Notes: a model not told the origin generated them from the sequence alone. Positions 19,310-28,621 are shown, counted from the stretch's first letter. The stretch: 64,000 nucleotides of DNA from Paenibacillus massiliensis subsp. panacisoli DSM 21345 (GCF_000426545.1 NZ_AUFO01000008.1:230857-294856), one strand, 5' to 3'. Numbers and translations are program-made.

Positions 19310-19758
19310 TGGTAGCTCAGCTCATTACAAGCTTCATCGCCTCTGCTGCCTTTGGGATTCTCTTTCATGCCCCTCGCCGTTCCCTACTGCTATGTGGACT
19401 CGTTGGTATGGTGGGCTGGATCGTCTACGATCTAAGTGTGGGTAGCTGGGATTCCGTGCCGGCGACCTTCACAGCTACCTTTGTCATTGGTGTCGTGAGT
19501 CAGTTCTTCGCCAGGCTGTACCGTATGCCCGTTATTGTGTTCAGCGTCGCAGGAATGATTCCGCTCGTGCCTGGGGGAATTGCTTATGATGCCATGCGGC
19601 ATTTTGTGCAAAATGACTACAGTGCCGCTACGGAGCTTGCTGCGCAGGCTCTCATGATCTCTGGCTCTATTGCGGTCGGGCTGGTGCTGTCGGAGGTATT
19701 TAACCAGATGCTGCGGCGGCGCTCTTTCAAGCTTCCACGAGAACAAGGGAAGGATTGA
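19309..19758 (+). CDS. threonine/serine exporter, C-terminal half (ThrE/YjjB family)
   Basis: Small integral membrane protein of 149 residues with about four membrane segments (LITSFIASAAFGILF, LLLCGLVGMVGWIVYDL, FTATFVIGVVSQFFARLYRMP, ALMISGSIAVGLVLSEVF). It has the family motif PVIVFSVAGMIPLVPGGIAYDAM. Its ATG overlaps the stop codon of the upstream ThrE half, so translation is coupled. An upstream in-frame start at 19285 would lie inside the previous gene and is less likely. Confidence 0.88.
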   Translation: MVAQLITSFIASAAFGILFHAPRRSLLLCGLVGMVGWIVYDLSVGSWDSVPATFTATFVIGVVSQFFARLYRMPVIVFSVAGMIPLVPGGIAYDAMRHFVQNDYSAATELAAQALMISGSIAVGLVLSEVFNQMLRRRSFKLPREQGKD

Positions 19759-19828
19759 GACATCACGGTAACCAAGGCTGAGAAGATATGGCGCTGAAGT
19801 TGTAGGTGACAATTAGTGCCTTGGCCCG

Positions 19829-20036
19829 ATCAAATAGGAGTGTAGAGCCGCTGCAAGTGGGGAGCCCTGTCGACCATTGTTAAGCTTGCTGTTCTTTTGA
19901 CAAAATGAACAAGTGGATGAACAGCAAGCTTAAAGATGGACACTCCGTTTCTCTAGGGCTTCCCCACTTTCCGCTAACCACGATCTCTAGAGATCATTCA
20001 GACCCACAATCAGATGCAGTCAAGAGACTAATACCT
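19829..20036 (+). repeat. structured dispersed repeat, copy A
   Basis: About 200 bases repeated in the same orientation at 41359-41577 with scattered differences. It contains nested inverted repeats. An outer stem pairs 19855-19868 with 19955-19969 (14 bp with a one-base bulge). A perfect 14-bp inner stem pairs TAAGCTTGCTGTTC (19881-19894) with GAACAGCAAGCTTA (19919-19932). The outer stem has a compensated base-pair change relative to copy B. It lies between yjjB and a GNAT gene. It could be a MITE-like element or a structured RNA; no transposase gene is linked. Confidence 0.8.
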
Positions 20037-20052
20037 CAGGCCAACACTCGTA

Positions 20053-20085
20053 AGTGTAGAGCCGGTACAGCAGGGAACCCTGTTG
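20053..20085 (+). repeat. partial third copy of the structured repeat
   Basis: GTGTAGAGCCGGTACAGCAG and the following bases resemble the 5' part of copies A and B (GTGTAGAGCCGCTGCAAG, then GGGAGCCCTGTCGAC). The remainder of the element is absent. It begins 17 bases after copy A. Confidence 0.45.
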
Positions 20086-20122
20086 ATCGCGGCGCTCTCC
20101 ATATGGTTCAATTTAACCTTTA

Positions 20123-20165
20123 TTAGCCCACAGTCTGGATATCCATAATCCAGACTGTGGGCTAA
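20123..20165. terminator. perfect 18-bp hairpin
   Basis: TTAGCCCACAGTCTGGAT (20123-20140) pairs perfectly with 20148-20165 around a seven-base loop. It lies between the convergent yjjB and GNAT genes. Neither side has a proper T-tract, so termination is likely but not certain. Apart from repeat copy A, its partial third copy and a short TCCTTGAGTAC direct repeat (20209-20232), I see nothing else in 19759-20272. Confidence 0.5.
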
Positions 20166-20272
20166 GCCGGCTGCTGCTATGCTGACCAGAACGGGTAATT
20201 TACATTCCTTGAGTACTCTTCCTTGAGTACGTTCTTAGTCGCCCCTCAGTACGTCTCCAGACTACTTCATGT

Positions 20273-20776
20273 CTAATCTACTCGCCTGCCTACAATCACC
20301 AAATCGCGTTCAATGCCGTCCAGTACCGCTATACGCGGATAATGTCCCCATTGCTCGAAGCCAAATTTCTTCAGAAGTGCCAGACTCGGCTCATTATGGC
20401 CGAATACGAAGCCTAGCAGCGTGTTCACACCCAGCTGTGGACAAGCCTGCAGAGCATGCTTGACCAGGCGGCTACCCGCTCCAATCCCTCTTGCTTCCTC
20501 ATGGACGTAAATGCTTAGCTCCGCTGTTCCTTTATAGGCAGGCCTGCCATAGAAGGACTGAAGGCTGGCCCAGCCCATAATGCGTCCATGCTGGCGCAGT
20601 ACCCATAGCGGTCGTTCATCACGCTTATGCTCCTCGAACCAAGGAATCCGACTCTCTACCGATATAGGCTCCAGATCAGCCGTTGCCATTCTGCCCGGAA
20701 TCGTAGCATTGTAGATATCTACAATAGCCGGAAGGTCCTCACGCTCGGCATATTCAATCACAAAATCCTGTTCCAT
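20273..20776 (-). CDS. GNAT N-acetyltransferase, phosphinothricin-acetyltransferase-like
   Basis: GNAT acetyltransferase of about 167 residues. It resembles the Pat/YwnH group: [33 protein letters not shown] at the substrate end, then [20 protein letters not shown], the acetyl-CoA pyrophosphate-binding Q/RxxGxG/A motif. [24 protein letters not shown] closes the fold. The ATG at 20776 has GGAGG seven bases upstream. Members acetylate phosphinothricin, methionine sulfoximine or related amino acids; the true substrate here is unknown. Confidence 0.85.
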   Translation of the reverse strand: MEQDFVIEYAEREDLPAIVDIYNATIPGRMATADLEPISVESRIPWFEEHKRDERPLWVLRQHGRIMGWASLQSFYGRPAYKGTAELSIYVHEEARGIGAGSRLVKHALQACPQLGVNTLLGFVFGHNEPSLALLKKFGFEQWGHYPRIAVLDGIERDLVIVGRRVD

Positions 20777-20879
20777 CTCTGCGCCTCCACTCTGCACATT
20801 CTCATACGTATGAGTTATATCAGTTACCTATAAATCTGGATTGCTATATTGTACAGGAATAACGGTACAAGCGTCACCT

Positions 20880-20956
20880 GTCTATCTTGTCTATCTTGTC
20901 TATCTTGTCTATCTTGTCTATCTTGTCTATCTTGTCTATCTTGTCTATCTTGTCTA
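20880..20956. repeat. 9-bp tandem repeat, eight and a half copies
   Basis: GTCTATCTT is repeated perfectly eight times from 20880 to 20951, followed by a partial unit (GTCTA) and degenerate traces (CTATCCAGCCTATCC). It lies in the 376-base gap between the GNAT start and the MBL-hydrolase start. The rest of that gap contains no gene that I can support. Confidence 0.95.
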
Positions 20957-21152
20957 GACTATCCAGCCTATCCGACTTGTTCATACTGTTAATGTGTTGT
21001 TTGCCTATACCGAGCATTCCATAAGCCTGCTACGCTTCGTTCCCATATTAGTTCACTCATCCTTTTTGCATCCTGCATTCGCGCTAATTTATAATACAAT
21101 TAACTAGGATTTGTATAGCTTGTCGCTTATAACAAATAAGGAGGTATGATTC

Positions 21153-21884
21153 ATGCCTAACAGCTCACATGTAACTGTACTTAATGTTCCTATGGAATCA
21201 ACCTTTGGACCTTCGGTTATTCATCCTGTCCTGCTGAAGGATCAAGATGGTCTGACCCTGGTCGATACCGGCATGATCACCCAATGGGACCGCATAAAGG
21301 ATGCCATTGCCGAGCAAGGCGAGGACTACAGGCAGATCAAGCGAGTGATCCTGACCCATCAGGATATTGATCATATCGGCAATGTACACAGCCTGCTGGA
21401 CGAGCTTCCGGATACAGCATTATTGGCTCATGAAGACGAGATCCCTTATTTGACAGGCGATAAGCCTTTTATAAAAATGACGCCAGAACGTATCTCGCAG
21501 CTCCAAGGGATGATGCGTCAGGATGCGGACGCCCTTCTGGCTCGCCTACCGGATCTGCGATTCGTCAAGCTGCTCCAAGACGGCGATGTCCTTCCTTATG
21601 GGGGAGGCATCCAGATCATTCATACCCCAGGACATACGCCTGGTCATATCAGCATCTATGTTCCTCGTGAAGGGCTGCTACTGGCTGCCGACGAGCTACA
21701 GGTGGTGGATGGAGAGCTTGTCGGCCCGATGGAGGTAGCCACACCGGATATGAAGCAGGCTATTCTAAGCCTTGATAAGCTTCTGGAGCTGGAGATTCGG
21801 CAGATTTTGTGCTACCACGGCGGACTCTACTCCGATGAGGATACCGCTGCCACACTTCGCTCATTACGAGAGTCACTACGATAA
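21153..21884 (+). CDS. MBL-fold metallo-hydrolase
   Basis: Metallo-beta-lactamase-fold hydrolase of 243 residues with a strong AAGGAGG ribosome binding site. The metal-binding motif reads LTHQDIDHIGN, with Gln at a variable position of HxHxDH and the first His retained as THQD. Downstream metal ligands are HTPGHTPGHISIY and the Asp in LLLAADELQVVDG. The closing His lies in ILCYHGG. Such proteins include glyoxalase-II-like thioesterases and lactonases. No neighbour indicates the substrate. Confidence 0.88.
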   Translation: MPNSSHVTVLNVPMESTFGPSVIHPVLLKDQDGLTLVDTGMITQWDRIKDAIAEQGEDYRQIKRVILTHQDIDHIGNVHSLLDELPDTALLAHEDEIPYLTGDKPFIKMTPERISQLQGMMRQDADALLARLPDLRFVKLLQDGDVLPYGGGIQIIHTPGHTPGHISIYVPREGLLLAADELQVVDGELVGPMEVATPDMKQAILSLDKLLELEIRQILCYHGGLYSDEDTAATLRSLRESLR

Positions 21885-21975
21885 CCTTCCTAAGAGCAGC
21901 CAAAGCTGCATGTCCAAGGCTATTGCAATATGAGGACAAAAAGGACGTGCAAGCATCAGACCTGCCAACTACCAA

Positions 21976-22032
21976 AAAGCTGTGCATCAGACATAAGGGA
22001 TAATCCCATATGTCTGATACACAGCTTCTTTT
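21976..22032. terminator. intrinsic terminator after MBL hydrolase
   Basis: AAGCTGTG-CATCAGACATA is matched by TATGTCTGATACACAGCTT about 12 bases later, followed by CTTTT. The stem is about 18 bp with one small asymmetry. Confidence 0.75.
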
Positions 22033-22174
22033 GTCGACTGATAACCGATAGCAAGCAAAACACGTTCGAAATGGATCAGTAAGCAGTGAGAGCGGCCCTT
22101 TCCCTGTAGAACCTGATGAATGAATATCCATTATATGAGCGAGTGCCTTGCTCCCTAGTTGGACTGACTATCTT

Positions 22175-23386
22175 CTAATTCCGTGGGACCAGGGCCAGCA
22201 GACGATCATCTTGGTCTGTAGGACTTCCACGGCCATCACGGTTATTTGTCCATATATAAATGGTCCCGTCCTTCCCCTCCATGACTCCGCGAATCCGGCC
22301 CCATTCCCCCTCAAAGCGCAGCTCTGCCGAAGGACTTGTACCAGCATCCGCTAACGTACTCCCTTCTTCCTGAGGTTCAATCAGGAGCAACCCTTCTCCT
22401 CGCAGACCTGCTACAGCTAACTTGCCCTGCCAAGGTCCAGCCTGTATTAGCTCCATGCCAGAAGGCGCCCAGGTATCTTGGCCACTGTGAAGCAGTGGTG
22501 TACGAAGCTCCTCGCTACTCTCGTCACTGGCAGCCTCGTCTCCCTGAATGAGCGGCCATCCATAGTTGGCACCTGCTTCAATGACATTAATCTCATCATG
22601 GGCGGAGGCTCCATGCTCCGAGCTGTACAGCTGTTCAGACGTCAGGTCCCACGCCAGACCTTGGGGGTTGCGGTGGCCCCAGCTATAGACTGGAGAATTC
22701 TGAACAGGGTTGTCTTCAGGGATGGTGCCATCGAGCTTGATGCGAAGAATTTTACCTGCCAGACTCTCACGATCCTGAGCAAGCATAGCATCAGACTTGT
22801 CACCTGTCGTGACGTACAGCATACCGTCTGGGCCGATCCGTAGTCGTCCACCATTGTGATTCGAGCTGCCAGGAATTTGATCCAGCAGCACTTTATCAAT
22901 GGTGGCCTGATCCTCCTTGATATGAAGCCGCAACACCCGATTGAGTGTGTCCCCATTCTCCTCATAGGTATGATACACATATGCATAGCCATTAGTCATG
23001 AACTCCGGGTCCAGTGCAAGGCCTAACAAACCACCTTCTCCGCGACTAAGAAATGGCGCCGGCACCTCCAGAAGCGGTTCATTCCTCACCGAACCATTCT
23101 CCAGCACTCTCAAGACACCCGGACGCTCCGTGAAGTACATTTTGCCATCCTCAGCCTGCACGAATTCCCAGGGTACATTCAGTCCCTCGGCAATAAGCCT
23201 GATTTCAAAATCATGTCCAGGAACACTGGCTTCGATATTAGCTTCTTGTCCTTGTGCCTGCTCCTGCTGCGCTGCTTCTGACTGGAGCGGCGGAGCTGCT
23301 GGAGTATCGGCTGCCCCTGAAGTACAGCCCATCGCGAATAGCAACACAGAGCCACTGATCATGGCAGATAATCTCATATTAGACAC
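22175..23386 (-). CDS. PQQ-dependent sugar-dehydrogenase-like lipoprotein
   Basis: Six-bladed propeller of the soluble glucose/aldose dehydrogenase (YliI/GdhB) family, 403 residues. A lipoprotein signal peptide with lipobox LLFAMGC places it on the outer face of the membrane. A low-complexity Ala/Gln/Glu linker (24-50) is followed by family blocks LNVPWEFVQAEDGKMYFTERPG, GEGGLLGLALDPEF, HNGGRLRIGPDGMLYVTTGDKSD and HRNPQGLAWD. It begins at a GTG (23386) with GGGGG eleven bases upstream. Whether the host makes PQQ cannot be judged from this window. Confidence 0.88.
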   Translation of the reverse strand: MSNMRLSAMISGSVLLFAMGCTSGAADTPAAPPLQSEAAQQEQAQGQEANIEASVPGHDFEIRLIAEGLNVPWEFVQAEDGKMYFTERPGVLRVLENGSVRNEPLLEVPAPFLSRGEGGLLGLALDPEFMTNGYAYVYHTYEENGDTLNRVLRLHIKEDQATIDKVLLDQIPGSSNHNGGRLRIGPDGMLYVTTGDKSDAMLAQDRESLAGKILRIKLDGTIPEDNPVQNSPVYSWGHRNPQGLAWDLTSEQLYSSEHGASAHDEINVIEAGANYGWPLIQGDEAASDESSEELRTPLLHSGQDTWAPSGMELIQAGPWQGKLAVAGLRGEGLLLIEPQEEGSTLADAGTSPSAELRFEGEWGRIRGVMEGKDGTIYIWTNNRDGRGSPTDQDDRLLALVPRN

Positions 23387-23630
23387 GTTGGTTATAGCCC
23401 CCTTTTGAACCTCATCAGCTTGTACAGGTTAAACACAGAATAAGCACAGATCACACAGCTTACATCGAGCATTACCCTGACTGCTCTGGCTCTAAACGTT
23501 CATTCATAGCATTATGTTCAGGCGCAGGATGCAGATGATCTCTGCTTGAATTATAATATAGAGCATGTAAGTTCAGCAGCCTACAACAATTATGCGTCAA
23601 CTCTAGGCTGCAGGAAAGGGATGAATAGAA

Positions 23631-24719
23631 GTGAATAATAACAAGCTGGACAACCTTCACGCCCAGATGGTAGAACATGGATGGCAAGGCATCCTGATTA
23701 CGGATCCGAAGCACGTATACTATCTGACAGGCTTCGCCAGTGAACCCCATGAGAGATTTCTTGGATTGCTCCTGCTGCAAGGAGAAGAGCCCGCACTTAT
23801 CGTTCCTGCACTGGATGAAGAGGCCGCAAGACAAGCTTCAAGCGTGTCCCGAATTCTCAGTCACACGGATACTAGTGATCCATACGTACTGCTGCAGCAA
23901 TTGACCGGCACAGCGATGGAGACGTTCGCGATCGAGAAGGAACATGTCTCCGTCTCCCGCTTTGAGCTCATGAGACAAGCCATTGGAGCGAAGCAATATG
24001 CTGACGTGGGTCCAATTCTCCGTGATATGCGGGTACGTAAATCACCTGAGGAAATCCAGCGGCTGAAGCATGCTATCCAGCTTGTAGAGGATGTCCTTCG
24101 TCATGGACTGACCCATGTGAAAGAAGGTGTTACAGAGGTTGAACTCGTAGCTGAGCTGGAATATCACATGAAGAAGATCGGAGCTGACGGCCCCTCCTTC
24201 GATACCATGGTCTTGTTCGGCACCAACACAGGACTGCCCCATGGTGTACCAGGAACTTGCAAGCTGCAGCACGGTGATCTGCTCATGTTCGATCTTGGTG
24301 TCTACGCGAACGGCTATGCATCAGACATTACACGGACCTTCGCCTTCGGACATATTGCGCCAGAGGCAGAAGCCGTCTATAATGCAGTGCTACAGGCCAA
24401 TCTCGCAGGTATTCAGGCCGCTCGGCCAGGTGTAACCTGTGCATCGGTTGACCAAGCAGCTCGCTCCGTCATTGAGAACGCAGGGTATGGCTCTGCTTTT
24501 AACCACCGCCTCGGTCATGGTCTCGGTATGGGCATTCATGAATACCCGTCCGTCCATGGGGCGAATACAGATCTATTGCTGGAAGGCATGGTGTTCACCG
24601 TAGAGCCCGGCATTTACATACCTCAGCTTGGCGGCGTAAGAATAGAGGATGACGTATACGTCACGGCATCTGGCGTTGAGGTTCTAACCTCCTTCCCTAA
24701 GGAACTGACTATACTGTAA
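23631..24719 (+). CDS. M24-family Xaa-Pro peptidase
   Basis: Pita-bread-fold metallopeptidase of 362 residues that cleaves Xaa-Pro bonds in peptides in the cytoplasm. N-terminal creatinase-like domain (1-130), then the catalytic domain. The five metal ligands are visible: two Asp in MFDLGVYANGYASDITRTF, His in HRLGHGLGMGIHEYP, Glu in FTVEPGIYI and Glu in VRIEDDVYV. GTG start at 23631 with AAAGGG upstream. Similar to YqhT/PepQ-type enzymes. It is a single gene. Confidence 0.92.
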   Translation: MNNNKLDNLHAQMVEHGWQGILITDPKHVYYLTGFASEPHERFLGLLLLQGEEPALIVPALDEEAARQASSVSRILSHTDTSDPYVLLQQLTGTAMETFAIEKEHVSVSRFELMRQAIGAKQYADVGPILRDMRVRKSPEEIQRLKHAIQLVEDVLRHGLTHVKEGVTEVELVAELEYHMKKIGADGPSFDTMVLFGTNTGLPHGVPGTCKLQHGDLLMFDLGVYANGYASDITRTFAFGHIAPEAEAVYNAVLQANLAGIQAARPGVTCASVDQAARSVIENAGYGSAFNHRLGHGLGMGIHEYPSVHGANTDLLLEGMVFTVEPGIYIPQLGGVRIEDDVYVTASGVEVLTSFPKELTIL

Positions 24720-24727
24720 CACCAACA

Positions 24728-24786
24728 AGCCCGCGCAGGCTGACATCGGCTCACAATGCCTGTGTCACCCGCGCGGGCTCGTGTTT
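24728..24786. terminator. terminator between peptidase and tcyP
   Basis: AGCCCGCGC (24728-24736) pairs with GCGCGGGCT (24771-24779), followed by CGTGTTTATTTTC. It is shared by the convergent genes. Confidence 0.6.
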
Positions 24787-24819
24787 ATTTTCAGTTATAC
24801 CAGCCAATTCAGGCTAGAT

Positions 24820-26217
24820 TTAGGATTGAACTGCCGCATCCAGATCACTACCACGGTCATTGAACACATCCTGATCGTTCTCCTTCATGATCTTGCTGGA
24901 GATCAAGCCAGAGGTCATGGAATCATTCACATTCAGAGCTGTACGCCCCATATCAATGAGTGGCTCTACAGAGATCAGAAGTCCAGCGAGAGCTACAGGC
25001 AAGTTCATGGTAGATAGTACAATCAGCGATGCAAAGGTCGCGCCCCCTCCGACTCCAGCCACTCCGAAGGAGCTAATGACAACCACCAGAATCAGTGTGA
25101 GAATGAAATCCCAGCTCGTAGGATCGATGCCCACAGTTGGCGCAATCATGACGGCCAGCATGGCAGGGTAGATTCCTGCACATCCGTTCTGCCCAATCGT
25201 GGCTCCGAATGATGCAGACAGATTCGCAATACCGTCAGACACGCCGAGCTTCTTCGTCTGCGTCTCGACATTCAGAGGAATCGTAGCCGCACTGGATCTG
25301 GACGTGAAGGCGAAGACAAGCGTCGGCATCACTTTTCTCAAGTAGGTCAGTGGGTTAAAGCCGAACAGCCCGATCAGAACCAAATGAATAATGAACATCA
25401 CGATCAGTGCCACATAAGACGCAATGACGAATTTCCCCAGTTTGAGAATCTCTTCTGCGTTGGTCGTAGAAGCAACCTTCGTCATCAGGGCAAGCACCCC
25501 ATAAGGCGTTAGTCGCAGTACTAATGTCACAATCCGCATCACGACAGCGTACACGGCCGTAATCATGTCACGGAAGGTCTTGGCTTGCTCCGGCTTCTTC
25601 CGGTCCAATCCAAGCACCGCAATTCCAATGAAGGCCGAGAAAATGACGACCGCCAGCGTGGAAGTACTCCGTGCTCCAGTCATATCAGCGAATGGATTCG
25701 AAGGAATGAAGCTCAATACCTGCTGCGGGATCGTCAGGTCCTGCACCTCTCCTACACGCTCCTCCAGAGCTGCTCCTCTAGCTTGCTCTGCCTCGCCACT
25801 GCTAATCTCAATCGCTGTCAGATTGAAGGACAGGCTCGTTACAATACTTACTGAAGCTGCAATGGCTGTTGTAATCAGCAGGATGGCAATGATCGAAAAG
25901 CTCATTTTGCCGACGTTTTGCTTACCCTTCAGATTCATAATGGCCGATATAATCGAGACCATAATGAGTGGAATAACAATCATCTGCAGCAGCTTCACAT
26001 ATCCGTTACCTACAAGATTGAACCAGTCTACAGATTTCGTGATGACCTCTGAGCCCGCCCCGTACACCACCTGAAGAATTGCACCATACACAATCCCGAG
26101 ACCGAGACCAATAAAGACTCGCTTCGTGAATGATAGATGCTTCTTCTGTGTCCAGAACAAGAGGCCCAGTAAGCCCAGCATAATTACGATATTAAGAATA
26201 AGCCATAATGTATCCAT
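24820..26217 (-). CDS. tcyP: L-cystine/cation symporter
   Basis: Dicarboxylate/amino-acid:cation symporter family protein of 465 residues with eight to ten membrane segments, closely resembling Bacillus TcyP, a high-affinity cystine importer. Family signatures: FAFTSRSSAATIPLNVETQTKKLGV (the serine-rich re-entrant loop), NLSASFGATIGQNGCAGIYPAM, and VAGVGGGATFASLIVLSTMNLPV. The ATG has GGAGGATCTTGA upstream. Cystine import supplies cysteine and redox balance. Regulation by CymR is known in Bacillus, but I could not confirm an operator here. Confidence 0.92.
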   Translation of the reverse strand: MDTLWLILNIVIMLGLLGLLFWTQKKHLSFTKRVFIGLGLGIVYGAILQVVYGAGSEVITKSVDWFNLVGNGYVKLLQMIVIPLIMVSIISAIMNLKGKQNVGKMSFSIIAILLITTAIAASVSIVTSLSFNLTAIEISSGEAEQARGAALEERVGEVQDLTIPQQVLSFIPSNPFADMTGARSTSTLAVVIFSAFIGIAVLGLDRKKPEQAKTFRDMITAVYAVVMRIVTLVLRLTPYGVLALMTKVASTTNAEEILKLGKFVIASYVALIVMFIIHLVLIGLFGFNPLTYLRKVMPTLVFAFTSRSSAATIPLNVETQTKKLGVSDGIANLSASFGATIGQNGCAGIYPAMLAVMIAPTVGIDPTSWDFILTLILVVVISSFGVAGVGGGATFASLIVLSTMNLPVALAGLLISVEPLIDMGRTALNVNDSMTSGLISSKIMKENDQDVFNDRGSDLDAAVQS

Positions 26218-26909
26218 TCAAGATCCTCCCGATTCTATTGAAATTGAAGCAAACTACTTACATCCTGCTTTTTAAACGAGTGTGCCAGCTTTTAAACGCC
26301 AACCTAATCTGGAAGTATGTATACGCTTCTGCTTCGATATTCCATCCTCTACATGCTGAACTACTATACCATAAAACCAATTAAACAGGTAGGCTTATTT
26401 ATTAAAAAAATCATTTTCGTCGTCGCAGAAATAAATGATCCCCTACAACTCAAGCGGGATTTCGTCCATAATCACATGTATTCTCATGAATAAAAAATAT
26501 TCTTATCAGCGTAATTACATAATATATAACATATCCGCGTTAGCTTATATGAATGATGGATAATTTTTATTCGAAAGTGGGTATTTTTTACTATTCAACC
26601 ACGGGTTAATTTTGTAGAATAGTTCTTAAGCTGCTTTTTAGGGACTGTCATGATACAAACATCGCTTTTCTCCCCTTTCATCTTGGAATAATTTCAGGTC
26701 CTCGACATGAAGATCTTGCCTTATTTTTTGAGCCCATTACATAAGGGAAACGATAATGTATTATGGCAATTCCCTGTTCGGAACTGCCAAGGACAAGCCA
26801 TACAGAGAATACGCGGGCACCTCATAAGATGCAGCGGCCTTTGGAGTAACAGCCTGTACGGGGCTTCAGAGAGAAGAGAGCTTATATTTATTGAAAGGGG
26901 AATTTTTGC
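26218..26909. other. intergenic region between tcyP and the chemoreceptor
   Basis: No gene. A minus-strand extended -10 (TGGTATAGT at 26363-26371) is a candidate tcyP promoter. The middle is AT-rich without features. On the right, 26729-26868 can be closed by a long-range pairing (TGAGCCCATTACA with TGTACGGGGCTTCA). It also holds two smaller pairings, GGCA.TTCC/GGAA.TGCC and CCAAGG/CCTTTGG. It may be a structured leader of the chemoreceptor mRNA and matches no riboswitch class I know. Confidence 0.4.
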
Positions 26910-28601
26910 ATGCATCGAATTTCGCGCTCGATATCAGCCAAATTGAGGCTCCTACTCCTGGTAATCCTCTTGGCTACTTCGGTACTATTCAGTCTCAGCT
27001 TTTATTTTGTGTCGATGAACATCATCAATACCCATGTGATTCCACAATACGATCAGGCATTGATGCTCGGAGCACAGGATGTCTACAAGAATATGAACAC
27101 TACACAAGCGATGCAGACCAAGCAGGGCGGAGATAGCGGTCGGATGGCAGCAGAGACTTACCTACAGCAGGAAGTCAACAAGCTGAATCTGCAAACTGCA
27201 TTTCTCTTGGATGCCACTGAAGAGCAGGTGGTCATTCTGGCTCGCAACCCTGAATCTACCTATCAAGTGGGAGATAGCTTCGTAGCGCCGGAAGGGATTG
27301 ACCTGCTGGCCCAAAGCAGTGAGCCTCAGATGAGTGACATATACTCTGATCAGCATGGGATTCACAAGTCAATATTCCTTGGCCTGCCTGGCAGCTCTCT
27401 CGTACTGGGTGTAAGTGTTGATTATACAGCTATCACCAGTCAGATTAGTCAGATTCTATGGATCTGTGTTGGAATAACATTCTCCACACTCATCGTTGGC
27501 TGGCTGGTATCTACCTGGGTCATTGGCAGACTGACACGGCCACTGGCAGATTTGGCCAAGCTTAGTGAACAGATTGCTCTCGGCGACCTTACACATGATA
27601 TTCGCGTGAAGGGTGAGGACGAGATCGCTCAGCTGGCCAAGAGCTTCCACTCCATGACCCAGAATCTGAAGCAAATGATTCGACAGGTGCTTACGGCATC
27701 CAGCTCTGTAGTAACAGGCTCCAACACCCTCTTCGAGCGAGTGGACTCCATGAATGGTCTCGTCAAAGAATCCACAGTGGCAGCGGACGAAGTATTCAAT
27801 GGCAGCAGCAGTATTGCTACAGCAGCCTCAGAGAATGCTCGCGCCATGGAAGAGATCACTCAAGGTATTCAGCATATTGCCGAGTCCGCTGGTCATGTCT
27901 CCGAACAGATCAGCAAGGCAACTGAAGAGGCAGTCAACGGAAATGAACTGGCTCAGAACGCCATGAACCAGATGATCCATGTGAGCCAAGCCACGGAGGA
28001 ATCGACTCAATTCGTCCGTACGCTGAAGGAGCGCTCCGAAGCCGTTGGACAGGTCGTATCGTCGATCTTCGAGATTACTCAGCAGATTCAGATGCTCTCT
28101 CTTAATGCCTCCATTGAGGCAGCACGTGCCGGGGAGCACGGACGCGGATTCGCGGTCGTAGCTGGTGAAGTACGCAAGCTCGCCGAGCAATCCAAGACGG
28201 CCATGGAAGAAATCAATGACTATCTGAACTCCGTCAAGGAGGATTCCGAGCGTTCCGTCGATTCCATGATCAAGGTCCGCGAAGAAGTGCAATCAGGTAG
28301 CCAGGTCGTGCAGCAGGCTGGAACGGCATTTGGAGAACTGCTAGAACTCATCAAGAATATCAACTCGACGATTCAGTCCGTCTCTGCAGCAGCACAGCAG
28401 GTGTCCGCTGGATCAGAAGAGGTCAGTGCTTCGGTCGAAGAGACAGCGCAGATTACAGGGAAGTCTCAGCAAATGGTCGTGAACATCCGTGAGACCGCCG
28501 AAAATCAGCTTGAGCACATGGAGAGTCATTCTACTACAGTCGGAGAGCTTCATGAGCAAGCTAAAGCGCTGCAAGAGGCTGTACGCAAATTCAAAATATA
28601 G
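26910..28601 (+). CDS. methyl-accepting chemotaxis protein
   Basis: Membrane chemoreceptor of 563 residues. The first membrane segment is residues 13-35, an extracellular sensor of about 145 residues follows, and the second membrane segment is 182-206. HAMP lies at about 207-260, then a long coiled-coil signalling domain. The kinase-contact hairpin is intact (EITQQIQMLSLNASIEAARAGEHGRGFAVVAGEVRKLAEQS). The sensor is short and resembles a single Cache-like domain, but the ligand is unknown. AAAGGGG lies nine bases before the ATG. It stands alone, far from other chemotaxis genes. Confidence 0.93.
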   Translation: MHRISRSISAKLRLLLLVILLATSVLFSLSFYFVSMNIINTHVIPQYDQALMLGAQDVYKNMNTTQAMQTKQGGDSGRMAAETYLQQEVNKLNLQTAFLLDATEEQVVILARNPESTYQVGDSFVAPEGIDLLAQSSEPQMSDIYSDQHGIHKSIFLGLPGSSLVLGVSVDYTAITSQISQILWICVGITFSTLIVGWLVSTWVIGRLTRPLADLAKLSEQIALGDLTHDIRVKGEDEIAQLAKSFHSMTQNLKQMIRQVLTASSSVVTGSNTLFERVDSMNGLVKESTVAADEVFNGSSSIATAASENARAMEEITQGIQHIAESAGHVSEQISKATEEAVNGNELAQNAMNQMIHVSQATEESTQFVRTLKERSEAVGQVVSSIFEITQQIQMLSLNASIEAARAGEHGRGFAVVAGEVRKLAEQSKTAMEEINDYLNSVKEDSERSVDSMIKVREEVQSGSQVVQQAGTAFGELLELIKNINSTIQSVSAAAQQVSAGSEEVSASVEETAQITGKSQQMVVNIRETAENQLEHMESHSTTVGELHEQAKALQEAVRKFKI

Positions 28602-28621
28602 ATACTCGTTCTAAAATAAAC

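Noticed and set aside
19905..20126. ORFs at 19905-20126 and 41428-41625 with similar protein sequence (MNSKLKDGH and onward)
   Set aside because: The similarity comes from the DNA repeat copies A and B; the frames diverge outside the element, run through its hairpins and lack ribosome binding sites.
20880..20956. CRISPR array
   Set aside because: The repeat unit is 9 bases and directly contiguous, without spacers; no cas genes are present.
26729..26868. Cyclic-di-GMP or cobalamin riboswitch ahead of the chemoreceptor
   Set aside because: The diagnostic conserved blocks of those classes are absent; only a generic pairing is reported.
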